Below are positions 46,001-55,309 of a stretch of DNA of 64,000 nt, piece by piece (within the stretch, counting starts at the first letter, position 1; each line of letters begins with the position of its first letter). The DNA comes from Ligula intestinalis (lineage: Eukaryota; Platyhelminthes; Cestoda; Diphyllobothriidea; Diphyllobothriidae). Under the pieces are notes generated by a model. That model was not told the DNA's origin. It worked only from the letters and a program-made list of their open reading frames with translations, and did not search any database. The stretch is taken from the NCBI GenBank assembly GCA_036362985.1, contig JAYGXS010000003.1, positions 80,924,403 to 80,988,402 of the forward strand. Reading direction: 5' to 3'. The translations under genes were made by a program, and so were the position numbers.

Positions 46001-46119
46001 TAAATCCCGAGCGGCTAACACTGCCACCGCCCATGTTTAATGCTAATGCTGAAGACAGCTCAGGATTTAGAAAAAGTTTGGCTTCTGGTGCGGACAGCCG
46101 ATTCTGCACTGTCAGGTAA
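30815..46119 (+). CDS. PYG: Glycogen phosphorylase, 14 exons, complete
   Basis: Catalyses phosphorolysis of glycogen alpha-1,4 bonds to glucose-1-phosphate in the cytosol, using pyridoxal phosphate. The 14 exons join in frame to about 858 residues, against about 842 in mammals; the extra length is a C-terminal tail. The start ATG (30815, AAA before it) precedes RARNISISY, where Ser9 aligns with the serine phosphorylated by phosphorylase kinase. Active-site features: YPNDN (residues 275-279), [13 protein letters not shown] with His370 (mammalian His377), [10 protein letters not shown] with Arg562/Lys567, and [11 protein letters not shown] with PLP-binding Lys673 (mammalian Lys680), continuing [16 protein letters not shown]. 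All splice sites are GT-AG and phases agree, with no stop or frameshift, so it is almost certainly functional. Intron sizes range from 32 to 4799 bp; the largest carries a LINE. Tapeworms and flukes store much glycogen, so this is a central energy enzyme. Confidence 0.97.
31072..31173 (+). CDS. PYG: Glycogen phosphorylase exon 2
   Basis: Residues 76-109: [19 protein letters not shown] onward. Acceptor TTTTTGTAG, donor GTACGT. Confidence 0.95.
31470..31652 (+). CDS. PYG: Glycogen phosphorylase exon 3
   Basis: Residues 110-170: [20 protein letters not shown], the glycine-rich active-site loop, to [13 protein letters not shown]. Acceptor AAACAG, donor GTAAGC. Confidence 0.96.
31653..33233 (+). 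other. Intron 3 of glycogen phosphorylase, featureless
   Basis: 1581 bp of AT-rich sequence. No repeat or coding segment recognised. Confidence 0.7.
33234..33500 (+). CDS. PYG: Glycogen phosphorylase exon 4
   Basis: Residues 171-259: [35 protein letters not shown]. Phase 0 at both ends. Confidence 0.96.
33677..33967 (+). CDS. PYG: Glycogen phosphorylase exon 5
   Basis: Residues 260-356: includes [20 protein letters not shown] (280s loop that gates the active site) and [19 protein letters not shown]. Confidence 0.97.
33968..35763 (+). other. Intron 5 of glycogen phosphorylase
   Basis: 1796 bp. Carries one hammerhead-like repeat (34493-34640). The rest is AT-rich with only chance open frames. 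Confidence 0.7.
34493..34640 (-). repeat. Dispersed repeat with hammerhead-like core, intronic
   Basis: Plus strand TTTATTCGCCTGACGTTTCG then CATCACCAGAGACATGAG. On the minus strand TGATGA, ATCC...GGAT (pairable) and GAAACGTC lie in order at 34570-34536. Antisense to glycogen phosphorylase transcription as a ribozyme. Confidence 0.6.
35764..35910 (+). CDS. PYG: Glycogen phosphorylase exon 6
   Basis: Residues 357-405: [19 protein letters not shown] with the active-site His370, then [17 protein letters not shown]. Confidence 0.97.
36117..36280 (+). CDS. PYG: Glycogen phosphorylase exon 7
   Basis: Residues 406-460 (last codon split, phase 2): [19 protein letters not shown]. Acceptor TTCTTCAG, donor GTAAGT. 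The following intron is only 41 bp (36281-36321). Confidence 0.95.
36322..36529 (+). CDS. PYG: Glycogen phosphorylase exon 8
   Basis: Completes the split Val codon, then [20 protein letters not shown] and [10 protein letters not shown]; residues 461-529. Acceptor CTCAACAG, donor GTAAGG. Confidence 0.95.
37273..37362 (+). CDS. PYG: Glycogen phosphorylase exon 9
   Basis: Residues 530-559: [19 protein letters not shown] to PNTLFDIQ. Acceptor CATTTAG, donor GTAAGT. Confidence 0.94.
37743..37967 (+). CDS. PYG: Glycogen phosphorylase exon 10
   Basis: Residues 560-634: [20 protein letters not shown] with the phosphate-binding Arg562 and Lys567, and [16 protein letters not shown]. Confidence 0.97.
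38071..38193 (+). CDS. PYG: Glycogen phosphorylase exon 11
   Basis: Residues 635-675: [29 protein letters not shown] then MKFM with the PLP Schiff-base Lys673. Confidence 0.97.
38194..40113 (+). other. Intron 11 of glycogen phosphorylase
   Basis: 1920 bp with a degenerate TTAGGG-like tract; otherwise nothing recognised. Confidence 0.7.
38716..38935 (+). repeat. Degenerate TTAGGG-like tract in intron 11
   Basis: GGGGGTTAGGGTC, AAGGTTAGGGTTAAGG and TTTAGGGCTAAGG interspersed with other sequence. Looks like an old interstitial telomere-like or SINE-tail sequence. Confidence 0.5.
40114..40241 (+). CDS. PYG: Glycogen phosphorylase exon 12
   Basis: Residues 676-718 (last codon split, phase 2): [20 protein letters not shown], completing the PLP signature begun in exon 11. 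Confidence 0.97.
40773..40828. repeat. Imperfect palindrome from the hammerhead-like family
   Basis: GATGCGACCACTGGAAC is followed after a few bases by its near-reverse complement GTTCCATTGGTCGCACCGTC, with CTTCTTC at the outer end. This is the 5' flank of the hammerhead-like repeat folded back on itself. Confidence 0.7.
41229..41345 (-). repeat. Degenerate TTAGGG-like tract, minus strand
   Basis: Plus-strand CCCTAGCCCAACCTTAGC and related words. It lies next to the tRNA-like block at 41385-41475, so may be a SINE body. Confidence 0.4.
41385..41475 (-). repeat. tRNA-like block, antisense to LINE D
   Basis: Minus strand: GCTAGTCTAGTGGCGA (A-box) and CAGGGTTCGACTCCCAG (B-box) in correct order and spacing. 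Immediately upstream of ORF1 of D and on the opposite strand, as in LINE A. Confidence 0.65.
41505..42128 (+). CDS. ORF1 protein, family-2 LINE (D)
   Basis: Open to the stop at 42128. A Thr/Pro/Lys-rich N-terminal part is followed by the conserved core [34 protein letters not shown] and [19 protein letters not shown], matching ORF1 of A. Upstream the frame continues through the tRNA-like block, so the start near 41433 is unlikely; translation probably begins after it. Probably RNA-binding, by analogy with other LINE ORF1 proteins. Confidence 0.7.
   Translation, partial: SRGVVLNTAPKTKQAVSKIPVRTSLVTSPRKPKTPPTTTQKGGLGTKEDLSGPPIYQMPELRDLTAQVEDTHTSVGSTYKPHSLLFNRSQCIVIQGMPESSSETPKNRIDHDMDLFRKYIKLLLHENEEMMVPVLKSFMMGLKKGPYTDSGQPRRIKFILKHEKQAKLLLNRKSQLWNKYPPVFFSVGVLAGREGEVKGTENRTSQE
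42286..43190 (+). pseudogene. APE-type endonuclease, family 2 (D)
   Basis: [19 protein letters not shown] with the metal-binding Asn, [11 protein letters not shown] with the catalytic Glu, [15 protein letters not shown] and [13 protein letters not shown]. Usual GDFNAP is GDLNAP here. Frameshifts or stops near 42575, 42660 and 42850. Confidence 0.85.
43191..44340 (+). pseudogene. Reverse transcriptase, family 2 (D), catalytic core lost
   Basis: Pieces: [62 protein letters not shown] (altered KAFDSVPH), [19 protein letters not shown]. Then [10 protein letters not shown] stands where FADDxKLW should be, so the catalytic Asp pair is gone. Several frameshifts. No thumb or C-terminal domain follows. 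Confidence 0.8.
45041..45242 (+). CDS. PYG: Glycogen phosphorylase exon 13
   Basis: Completes the split Gly codon, residues 719-785: [40 protein letters not shown] then AYR. Donor GTATTT is weaker than the others. Confidence 0.95.
45345..45420 (-). repeat. Hammerhead-like repeat in intron 13
   Basis: Minus strand: CTGATGA, GGTTCGTGCAGAAC (hairpin, GTTC/GAAC) and CAAAATGTC at 45414-45379. The GAAAC is mutated to AAAAT, so this copy is probably inactive. Confidence 0.5.
45898..46119 (+). CDS. PYG: Glycogen phosphorylase exon 14 and stop
   Basis: Residues 786-858: [46 protein letters not shown] and a Ser/Ala-rich tail ending CTVR. Stop TAA at 46117-46119 overlaps a perfect donor-like AG/GTAAGT (46114-46121), so an alternative spliced C-terminus is possible. 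Confidence 0.93.
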   Translation, partial: DRRRWARMSLMNIATSAKFSSDRTIAEYAREIWGVNPERLTLPPPMFNANAEDSSGFRKSLASGADSRFCTVR

Positions 46120-46837
46120 GTGTCCTCCTGAAAGTATCGCAGAAGTTATCTCATTCATATACTTTAGAGCGTCTTGCATCATTAGCAGTTAATTGTCCTT
46201 TCTCACTTTACTTTTGGCGCACAACGTCTACGTTGAACCCATTATTTGGGTTCTGATAATAGTTCTGCATCGAGCTGGATTATATTACTGTTTTTACGAC
46301 AAATTGGCCACCAAAGTCCTAGTTATACCCTGAATAGGGATTGCTCATCAGTTTTGCAATGCAAATAGTAAATGCAAATTTATAAATTCGAGTAGTTAGT
46401 GGACGTGAGCGAGCAATTTATCTGCTCAATCTTATTGAATGCTGCCTTGCATATTCCCATTTCATATGATCATATATAACCTACAGAAAGTCACGTTAGA
46501 CGAACGTATGCATTCGATTAATTCTATATCAGACAATACATATATATAGGGTAAAGTTAACGAACGTTTTAAGCAAACCAATCAGTTATGAGGGAAAAGA
46601 GGGAAAGTGGTGCAAAGCGATAGAAGGGGTCAAAAGGGTCAGGTTCTTGCCTTAATTGGGGACCAGATATCAACATATCTGGATAGATACGGTCTTCAAG
46701 TAGATGTTTCATTACCCTCAAACATAACTAATTGTTGGATTGTGCGACGATAGACAAAGCACGGTAGAATCATATCGTTTTTAATTACTTATAATGGATT
46801 GATCTGAGTGTGATTAAAATCACAGCCTTCGGTCTGC

Positions 46838-46915
46838 TTTCGTAGCTCAACTGGTACAGTTTTGGCTGTACTGAAGGTTTCCCTGCTGATGCGGGATTCT
46901 ATTCCCACTGAAACC
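46838..46915 (+). repeat. tRNA-like block
   Basis: TCGTAGCTCAACTGGTACAG resembles an A-box/D-arm and GCGGGATTCTATTCCCAC a T-arm. Not a sound cloverleaf; likely a SINE head or tRNA pseudogene. Confidence 0.5.
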
Positions 46916-47783
46916 AACAATTTTTCACAATTCGGTCAACTGAATTATAAAGGAGTACTGATAACACAGAATGGAGTTTTATAGATGATTCGACCACCGT
47001 GTTGCCTTCAAAATCATTTTCATCTGACATTTTTCCTGCATTAGTATGTTTTCCTGAATGAACTTCAGGGGTTTACATTTTAAACGAATTAAAGTCTTAA
47101 TATATCGTTTTGGCTAATGCATGGTTATTTCACGTCTAACTCTTTAGCAACGCATACGATTAGAGAGAAACGTCAATTCACTGAGAACGCCAAGTCGCCT
47201 GTCTGGACTAGAAAGTACAGCTGTTCAACTGGCGACTATGTTTCAAGGCTTCTCGTTCTCTGCATGTTCGCTGGAACGTCCCAAGACACACTGGATGCGC
47301 TACCATTTAGCCTTATTATTATACTCCAGCAGGTCATACTGAGTACTCGAACTCGGCCCACAACTTATTTCCTAACAAACAGATATCCGATAACTGTGCG
47401 AATAAAGCCCCTCCACATTATATTTTTGATTGTTCTCATAATTTCTGTGCAATAGCCGTACTTTGGACGTCAAGAAGTCATATGTTGCGCTTAAGGACTA
47501 AGCAAAACGTTTGAAGTCATTTGAAAATCAACTTTCATTAATAAAACTATATAGGTCGTCATAGTATGGGGCTAACCGATCTCGTTTCGAAACATTCTCG
47601 TCGCATTGTGGCTTCAAGTTCAATCTAGAGCCCTCGCAGGTAATCGCGTAGCGACTTGTAATATTTTATGAAGTGTAATCGAGCTGGCAAAGGGCTCTTA
47701 ATTGAGCTCCAAGGCACTATGCATCGGTGAGCGCCCTTCTATCATCATATTCCCGAGCACAACTGACAAGCAAAACGGGCTCG

Positions 47784-47856
47784 TGATGCAGAGGTAGTGT
47801 TGCATTCAATGTCCGAAAGTCACTTGTTCGAATCTCGGAGGTCGCCACTTCGGGGA
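47784..47856 (+). repeat. tRNA-like block
   Basis: GTGATGCAGAGGTAGTG followed by CTTGTTCGAATCTCGGAGG (B-box-like). Probably a SINE head. Confidence 0.5.
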
Positions 47857-48286
47857 TTGAATGTGACTGGCTGATGCCGACTTATAAGCGAGAAATGGCC
47901 ATTCCGATCTTCCTTTTCTTTATCGGTTCTTTTTCATCATATACATAGATAGTTATATTAGACTGCCAATCTCATCAAAGACAACTTGAAATTCGGAAAT
48001 TTCTGTTGTGAAAATATTACTTGAATAATTATATTATTAGTTATAACGTAGCATAATCCTAAGGCATAGCAGTCACGTCTAGATGTCGGCTTTCGAAGAA
48101 GGTTCTTTCTGAACATTCGCAAATAACATGCTCTGTCACAGATAGCTACGCAAATAGTATGGCTATTTATATTTGACTTTCAATGACCTTAAAATCTCAA
48201 TATATACTGTACAAAAAATATGCACAAAATAGTTTTATAGTTACTCGTTTCGCAGCAAATTACGCCGTGAGAATTTTATTCATAAT

Positions 48287-48388
48287 ACAGTTGTCGCCGG
48301 CTATTAAGCCCACCTCGGGCCCATACCAAATTGGGCTTAATAAGTAGTGGGCTTATTAACCGTGGGCTTAATAGCCGGCGACTACTGT
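48287..48388. mobile_element. MITE with terminal inverted repeats, copy 2
   Basis: 102 bp. Starts ACAGTTGTCGCCGGCTATTA and ends TAATAGCCGGCGACTACTGT, near-perfect inverted termini extending through TTAAGCCCA/TGGGCTTAA. Internal CCAAATTGGGCTTAATAAG matches the copy at 12823-12990. Left flank TA. Confidence 0.85.
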
Positions 48389-50431
48389 TTATCATAACGT
48401 TCTGTTCATCGCATAATTGTCCAGGAACTATGCGCACTTTTCTTTGTATCGAAGGGAACTCTCTGATTCGTCTTAATGGAATTTACACAGCAGGTAGGTG
48501 AAAAACATGAATTTAAATATAACGGCTGCTAAGTTTCCACACTATTCGGCACGTTAGAACATTTTTAAAAACACGAGATACCCTTTAACCAAGTGTAAAT
48601 TTGAATTAAGTGTCATTTGCTTACAAACGGGTGCACAAAAATGTTATTGTGCGTGAGTTATATAAAATGCATTTGAAGGTATAAAAGCATTGAGGATCAA
48701 TGCGGAAGTAACCACCTTTTACAGAGTATGCTTTTCGTTGGTGATCAGAAAGAAACTCATTCAAAAGCCAGCACCCTGAAGGAACTCACATATCTTGGGA
48801 TTAGGCTGCAAGATTTTTTCAGATCAATTTTATTGAGGCAAAGATAGACAAACGCCGTAGAAAAATTCAAACAATGTCGTCCACACGATTGCAGGTGAAA
48901 TTTTAGCAGCCGTCAATTAGTGGAATATAGTCAACATACATTGCTACTCACTCATAACGAGTAGTATGATTACATAAGTGTAATATCTCGGCTCATAGGA
49001 TAATCAGTATTGCAACACTTCTTGAGTGCTTTGTTCCAATGAAGTTTCGGCCTATCGGATTACATTTATGACGCAGGCAATCTGCTGTGTATTTAAGTAC
49101 TCGGAACTGTACTTTCATTGAAAATATATCAGAACAGATGAGCAAAGATGTACACAGCTCATTGACGATTTAAGATTATACGAGTCAGTAAGACACACCC
49201 AAATCCTTAAAAAAAGAGTTGACAGTGAAAATCCCTTTGAACATTTCTACGGGAGAAGTGTAATTTGAAAGGGATTTGTGGATTTTTAAAAGGAAAAGAT
49301 AATGCTCATGGGAAGAAAACTTACGCATGAGATGGGATCGTCATATCGATGAGCGTGTACGATGGTTCAAAACGCTGTTCGTCGTGGGAGAAAGCATATG
49401 ACGAAAATGGCTATATTTGACCATCATATCACTGCAGACGCGATCATAATACTGCTGAGTCGCTACAGGAGTAATTATCAGAGGCAACACAACGAAGCCC
49501 ATCTCAGTCATCATAAGTAAGCTCAGAGCCGAAACGAGTGGTATGGGACCGCAGGGATCACGAAGATCACCGTTGAAGTGCTGTATATGCGACTACGAGA
49601 CACATGCTGATTACGGAGGCCATCAAAAATATGGCCGAAACAGAGGAACCCGTGGTGATATCTGGCAGCTAATTGAGGGTCGATACGAGGGAGAACGGCC
49701 GCGAAGACTATCACCCGATGCCGTAGAAAGTTTGATGGCTGCTGAGATCATCGCATAGGGTCAAGAAGAAGAAAACAGAAACATTTGAATGCGCACTTTA
49801 CTTTTTTGACGAAATAAACCATTGCCAGGGTTGTGGGACCGAGGAATCCATTGGGTTTCTCAACCGTTCACACTGATAGTCGAGCTTCAAAGGAAAGTAA
49901 AATATCTGTGGGGATCGTGTCTGTTGAAGACAATGTAAGCGGATTTAGAGCCTAATTACCATCAAGAGGAACCACGAAAAATTAAAGAAGGATCCTTCTA
50001 AAAGTCCGAAATTTGATTGTTTATGGACTAAACGGACAATAAATATTTTCTACCTTCCGATGTTAAATTCTTACATTATTTATTTTTGAATACCATTATC
50101 GTAGATAACGATCTAATTTCAAAAGACAGATTATTCTTTAGAAAAATATATTGAGAAGAAAAGAATGAGAACGACTAGAAAATGAGCAAAAGGCAGCGGC
50201 ACGATAATGGAGTAATAGTGTGTGTGGCACGAATTGATCTATTGGAGTGACAGCGGTAAGGTCAAATCAAAAATCGACACAAAACAGGGCAGAGGCCAGT
50301 TTGAGTTTTATAACCCACACAGGTTAATTGTTCATCATTTGGCCCCGCATAAAATATCTCAGAACATCGTTTAAACAATCCCCCAAAGAAGAGGAAGAAG
50401 CTTTGAGGACATAGACCGTTATATTTTGAGA

Positions 50432-51100
50432 CTGACGTTCTGGACCATCTCTTGGTTTCATTGTCAGTGTAACTGGGTGGTTGTTCCCGTTCGCCGGGAC
50501 TGTTGCTACCTTGCCGCGTGCCTGCTATCATATCCACGCTCGGCGCATGAACTTTGTTCTGCCTGATTGATACTCACTGACTGCGATACTGATCGCTGGT
50601 GAGCTCGTGTGATCGCTGCTCACGTTTCGTTTGTCGCAAGTCAGCGTACTGGCTGACGTGCTCATCGTTGACTGACGAATGTTCGGGCCCACCTAAGTTG
50701 ATCTCGACCTCGTGGGCGTGGCGTTGATATGGTTCGTGGCCGGCTTCTCCCCTTTGTACCTCCGAAGCTGATTCTGTTCCACACTCGATTTTATTTTGCT
50801 TTCCTGTTGGCCTTATTTGAAATGACTGAAACTTTGTGCGCAGCGCCCAGTAGGCGCGATGGAGGTCTATGGCTCTGTTGAGTGAGCCAGTCGTAGACCA
50901 ACTTTCCAGCAGCAGTCTAGCTATTTTGTCATTGGCTCGGGTAAGGATCCATGCTTTGTCAAACGCGAAGAGGTGTTTCTTCTGCTGTGCGTGCTCATAG
51001 ACCATAGACACCTTGTCCTTGCGGTCGATTGCCAGTTTATGCTCGTGCAATCTTGTGCCCAAGCGTCTAACCGTTTCATCTGAGTGCTCTCTTCAGCTGC
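50432..51100 (-). mobile_element. Penelope-like element, 3' fragment
   Basis: Minus-strand fragment with the end of a GIY-YIG endonuclease domain and, about 105 bp after its stop, a hammerhead-like motif (50468-50432) followed by a CTTCTTCCTCTTC tail. The RT part is missing. Confidence 0.75.
50574..51062 (-). pseudogene. GIY-YIG endonuclease, C-terminal part (PLE)
   Basis: Reads RRLGTRLHEHKLAIDRKDK, then VYEHAQQKKHLFAFDKAWIL and LLLESWSTTGSLNRAIDLH. This is the C-terminal part of the PLE GIY-YIG domain: R...HE.K followed by a conserved Glu in LLLESW. The N-terminal GIY and YTGQTG parts are replaced by unrelated sequence. The C-terminal 70 residues are acidic and His-rich with no known domain. 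PLE endonucleases nick target DNA for priming. Confidence 0.75.
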
Positions 51101-52914
51101 CAGTGTTTCTTGTGTTTTGAGCTGATATCATAATACAAAGACACTTTAAAATGTTCAAGCACTTTCCTGATCGTATTCATAGTCAGATAACTTATCCTCC
51201 CCAATCTAACCTAATAGCCGCAAGCCACCCCATACTATGCACCGAAGCTTCCGTCATATGTCTTGCCGTACATCGGCATATCAGCCCTCTTACTCCCATT
51301 CCTTGCACGCTTCTTCGCGTGTGAGAAAACGAAAATAAAAAAGGTCAAAACCAACTTGTTTTCATAAAAGATGTGGATATCATGTAAACCTTTACACTAT
51401 GACACTCTACCTTACCTTATATCGTGATCTACATAAATGGAGCCATTTTTGCTAAAAATTGCTAATATTTACCTACACCATAAAGTATTTCTATCTATCT
51501 CTATCTCTCATACCTATCCCTGCACCCTCTACATCTGAATGATCTCTAGATTTTTGCTTCCAGGCATAATTTTCCTTGAAATAACGTGTCAATTTAAATA
51601 AGGTCGTTTATTTGTCTATTTGCTTTCAAACAAAGAATGCACATTAATCTTAACAGTGATTCTATTAAACTTCTACTTTTCGGATCTTTTCTGGGTAGCT
51701 TTCTCCCTGACTCCGAGAAAGGTCCATCAAACATCACATATACGAGTTATGTTGGGCAGCATGTTTTGAAGGATACGGTGCTAGTTGTATCCGCCGCTGG
51801 GGCAATATATCGCTGTACATTCTCGTTTACTTCAGCATGCTTGCGAAGATGACGTCGATATACGCGACCTGATATAACCTCACTCATCCTACAACAAATA
51901 ATCAAAAGAGGGTGAAATAATGGGCAAACTACATTAGGGATGATTGGCTTGCGATCGACTCGGGGATGGCACATGCTACAAAAAGTGCTTGCGTGACCTG
52001 CCTTGCCATGTCACAAATTTGATAGATAAATCGCACCAACCAGTTTACCTATCATAGTCCAAGCAATCACTTTGGCCGTAGATCAGAGGAGGCACATGAG
52101 CACAACGTCGGTAACAAACAATCGATTCCGGGCTCGATTTGTCCGCGAACATTTCGGCCTCAAATAGGACTGCATTGCTATTACGGTAAAAGAAAGCAAA
52201 CATACTGAAAGCTGCTCCGGTCCAGATAACAAAGCGAGTTCTACCATCTTCATCAGATTCATCCCTTTAGTTTCAGGGAAGTCAAAAAAACAATTACACC
52301 GTTAATAACACCACCAGTCGAAAACTCGACTGGGTTTGTCTGACGTGTAGCCAAAAACATACAATGGAGAAAAAAAGCTTTCTTTTTATCTTTAAAAAAG
52401 ATAAAATTAAAAGTAGGAAAGTTTTTAAACATCTTAAAGTTTTCCGATTGCATTCAAAAATAATATAAAATTATACAGTTAATTCATATGATTGAGATGA
52501 AAATTATCTAAATATACGCACAAATATTATTATTTTTTGCTATGATTTGTTAGAAGTAAATATTTTTCCCCTGATTAAGTGCAATCTGTCTCTCGCCTGT
52601 ATTGGATAGATGACAAGCTAAACACCTAAGCACCTTCTGCCTTCGCTGTTGAATGACGGCAGTGCTTCGTAAACAGCGTCCAAATGCCTTGATTCACCTC
52701 AGACATCTGCAACGTTCAGTCTCCTTATCACAGTCGCTCCGATGAACAACCAACTGTGGTCAAATCTACCTCAGTTGGATGAAAAATTGAAAATTCCTGA
52801 ATGACAGCTTCTTTCAGGACCCAAACTGTTCTTAATAGGAAACACATGCATAGATACTTTACTATCTTTTGAAGAGCCTCAAATACCAGAAGGACCGTGC
52901 TCTAAGTCAAATTT
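51101..52914. other. Non-coding with one LINE remnant
   Basis: Apart from the family-1 remnant at 51540-51735, no gene or element was recognised. Confidence 0.5.
51540..51735 (+). mobile_element. Family-1 LINE remnant, end of ORF2
   Basis: TTTTTGCTTCCAGGCATAA ... TTTGCTTTCAAAC ... CACATTAATCTTAACAGTGA ... ACTCCGAGAAAGGTCCATC matches 57447-57635 in copy E, with many substitutions. Confidence 0.7.
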
Positions 52915-54080
52915 TCGTTTTTGGAAGGAAACAGACAGTAAGGACTTTATTTACTCCAGATTTATATTTTACGTTATTTGCCTTTCCAAATCGGTGACGT
53001 AGACGGCAACCTAATTTAGAGTGGAAGGTTGTTCCAAATGAAAGTATATTTAGAGACGAAAAAATGAAAACAGTTAGCTGTGGAGCTAATGGGTGATAAC
53101 ATTATCATGGAGGAGTTACTAGTGGTATAAGACCGGTTCACCGGAGTGAGAGTGTCATTATGTGGTAGATCACGGTTATTGTTAACGCAAAACAGGAACC
53201 ATATACCGGCGCCGAATGTTTGGAATTTGGAATTTATACTTTTTAGTGCCAGGAAGGCACTACCTATACAAATTATTTTCGTAAAAGAACAAAATGTTGA
53301 CGATTTGCGCAGAAAAATGTACAAATTTATAATATTGTCATCAGAAATCGTCCTTTTATGGTAATATTTTGTGATGATTTGCAACTAATGGGCAACTATA
53401 ATTTAGGCAGTTGCAAACTCCTACAATGAAAATGGAGGCAGATTTCACCGTGCACCCATTTTCAAAAATCGTGTAGGAGAAATAAACTGCTTAAGAAAAT
53501 AATACAGAGGAGTGGAGTAAGCTTACAATAAAATTTCCGTTCCGAATATGGTAATTTAACGTGTGTATAGTTTGATTATGTGCGTAACAAGAAATCTCGC
53601 GAAGAAGCATCAATTTGTGTAAGGCCTTCAGACTTCCGGGGCCAAAAGGAATTGTAGGAATAGAAGCTAACAAAACTGGAGCAGTTTAGACTTAATACGT
53701 CCATATGGCAACCATAGTTTTAATGGCTTCTTCAGATGATGGAGAGCTTGGTTGATTATAGACGCATACGAGAATCTCCTTTGGTCGGGGTTAAAGGACA
53801 ATAGATTTAATATAGTTATTGCCGGAGAATGACGTGGCATCTACATTGAACGGGGAATGTTTGAGAATAGTTTTAGCATAGAGAAGAAAACCACTACCAC
53901 GCTTACTCGTGTGGTCTTGACAGAAGAACTTATATTAGTCTATTATAAGTAAAGCATCAGAAATTAGCAGATGGGTCCACAATTCTGTAACACATATGAC
54001 ATCAGGCTTCAACTCGAATGCAATGGCTCAAAGTTGAGACACCTTATTTTTAACAGATTATATCTAATGTAATTCGAGTA
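52915..54080 (-). mobile_element. Mosaic of decayed family-1 LINE pieces
   Basis: Minus strand. 53384-52915 encodes the end of ORF2 (FVSKYTFIWNNLPL, cf. FASKYAFLWNNIPLEIRLSS in B). 53560-53400 matches the 3' UTR including its hairpin. 54060-53720 matches the endonuclease start (cf. 20970-20700 in B). The order is not that of one element, so at least two truncated or rearranged copies are joined. Confidence 0.7.
53407..53490 (-). other. Conserved 3'-UTR RNA hairpin, decayed copy
   Basis: Sense strand: GCAGTT/AACTGC, CTCCTAC/GTAGGAG and a perfect 9-bp inner stem TGAAAATGG/CCATTTTCA. Stems are intact although the surrounding element is badly decayed. Confidence 0.7.
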
Positions 54081-54273
54081 ACCGCATTAGTGTTGTCATG
54101 ATTAAGAAATAAAAATTTGGAGGAGGGTAATTGAATTGGAAGTGCGGAGAGAATGCACCGTGCATTTGATAATAATTACTTGACAAACTGTAGACCAGGG
54201 CCAGTTTGCTTTCCGCCTTTTTTTCTCCCATGCCGTTTCCCTTTCCGCCACCAAGTTTTCCTTTTTTATAAAT

Positions 54274-55309
54274 ACTGACGAGCGTAACCTGAATCTGAAG
54301 GATACGCTCAGTATAGTCTCACTCAATGCGAGATCAGTTGTTAATAAGATGACAGAACTTAAAACAGTAGCATTTGAGCTTGATCCAGATGTGCTCTGTG
54401 TTACTGAATCTTGGATACACTCTCTTATTTCTGACTCGAAACTCGCCATAGATAATTATAGTTTGTACAGACAAGACCGCATTGAAAAGCATGGCGGTGG
54501 TTGCCTTCTTTATATTAAATCATCCCTTGTACATTTCCCGTATCACCTGAGCATTTCGTCATTTTCTGGAAATTTTTGTCTTATTTCAGTCATCCTGCCA
54601 CACAATAAAAAAGCGATAATTGGGTGTGTCTACAATCCCCCTGTAACTCAAGTAATGTAATGCAGCTGTGTGAAATGTTTGAAAAAGTTGCAGGGACTCA
54701 ATTTGATGTGAGAATAATTGTAGGTGAGTTTAATCTGCCAGCCATTGATTGGCATGCAAATACCTGTCCACCAAGATTTCAGAAATTGTTTGACACTATT
54801 AAATTTTCAAACATGTCACAACTGGTCAATTCAGTGATCAGAAATGACAACATATCAGATTTAATTTTTACAAATGATGTCCTTCCTCTTTTTATGAATT
54901 TTCATCGTGATATTTTCACAAGTGACCATGCCTTAATTCACTGTTATTTTCCAGTCTCTCTTTCTAAAAAGCCCGAGGTAAAATGCAATAACCTCAACTT
55001 TGGTAACGTGAACCATGAATTAATAAATGATTTAGTAAGTACCCTAGATTGGCATAGCATATTTTCAACTAACGATCCCTACTTCTTCCAGGAGCTATTG
55101 CAAAACCTTACAGAAAATATTCAGGCTCTTATCCCACTTAAGAGTTTGAAATCAAATTCAGCTTCTTCTACTGTGCCACATTTTCTCCAAAATAGACTTC
55201 AGAAATTACAAAAACAACTTAAGGATACGTCTAATATCTCTTTATCAGTTCACTTAAGAATAGCGCAAATATTTGAGTTAGCGCTTAAAATAAGGCTTGC
55301 GCGAGATAG
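54274..55309 (+). pseudogene. APE-type endonuclease, family 1 (E)
   Basis: LSIVSLNARSVVNKM with the metal-binding Asn, DVLCVTESWIHSL with the catalytic Glu, HGGGCLLYIK, GEFNLPAIDW (usual GDFN altered to GEFN) and TSDHALIH. A frameshift near 54640 breaks it; the linker to RT is interrupted by the LTR. Confidence 0.85.

Larger units (their letters stand above)
46120..50431. other. Downstream of glycogen phosphorylase, mostly featureless
   Basis: Holds two tRNA-like blocks and a MITE. AATAAA words occur at 47399 and 47540 but are too far to assign as the poly(A) signal with confidence. Open frames at 47117-47455 and 49543-49758 have no recognisable domain. Confidence 0.5.

Noticed and set aside
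46838..46915. Genuine tRNA gene
   Set aside because: T-loop deviates (GATTCTATTCC) and the acceptor arms do not pair well.
47117..47455. 112-codon plus-strand open frame
   Set aside because: No domain, unlike the neighbouring gene in composition, no splice or promoter evidence.
48424..48492. Segment between CCAG and GTAGGT, open in one frame
   Set aside because: Only 69 bp, no partner exons, no similarity recognised.
49523..49758. Open frames on both strands
   Set aside because: Mutually exclusive and without domain; no support to prefer either.
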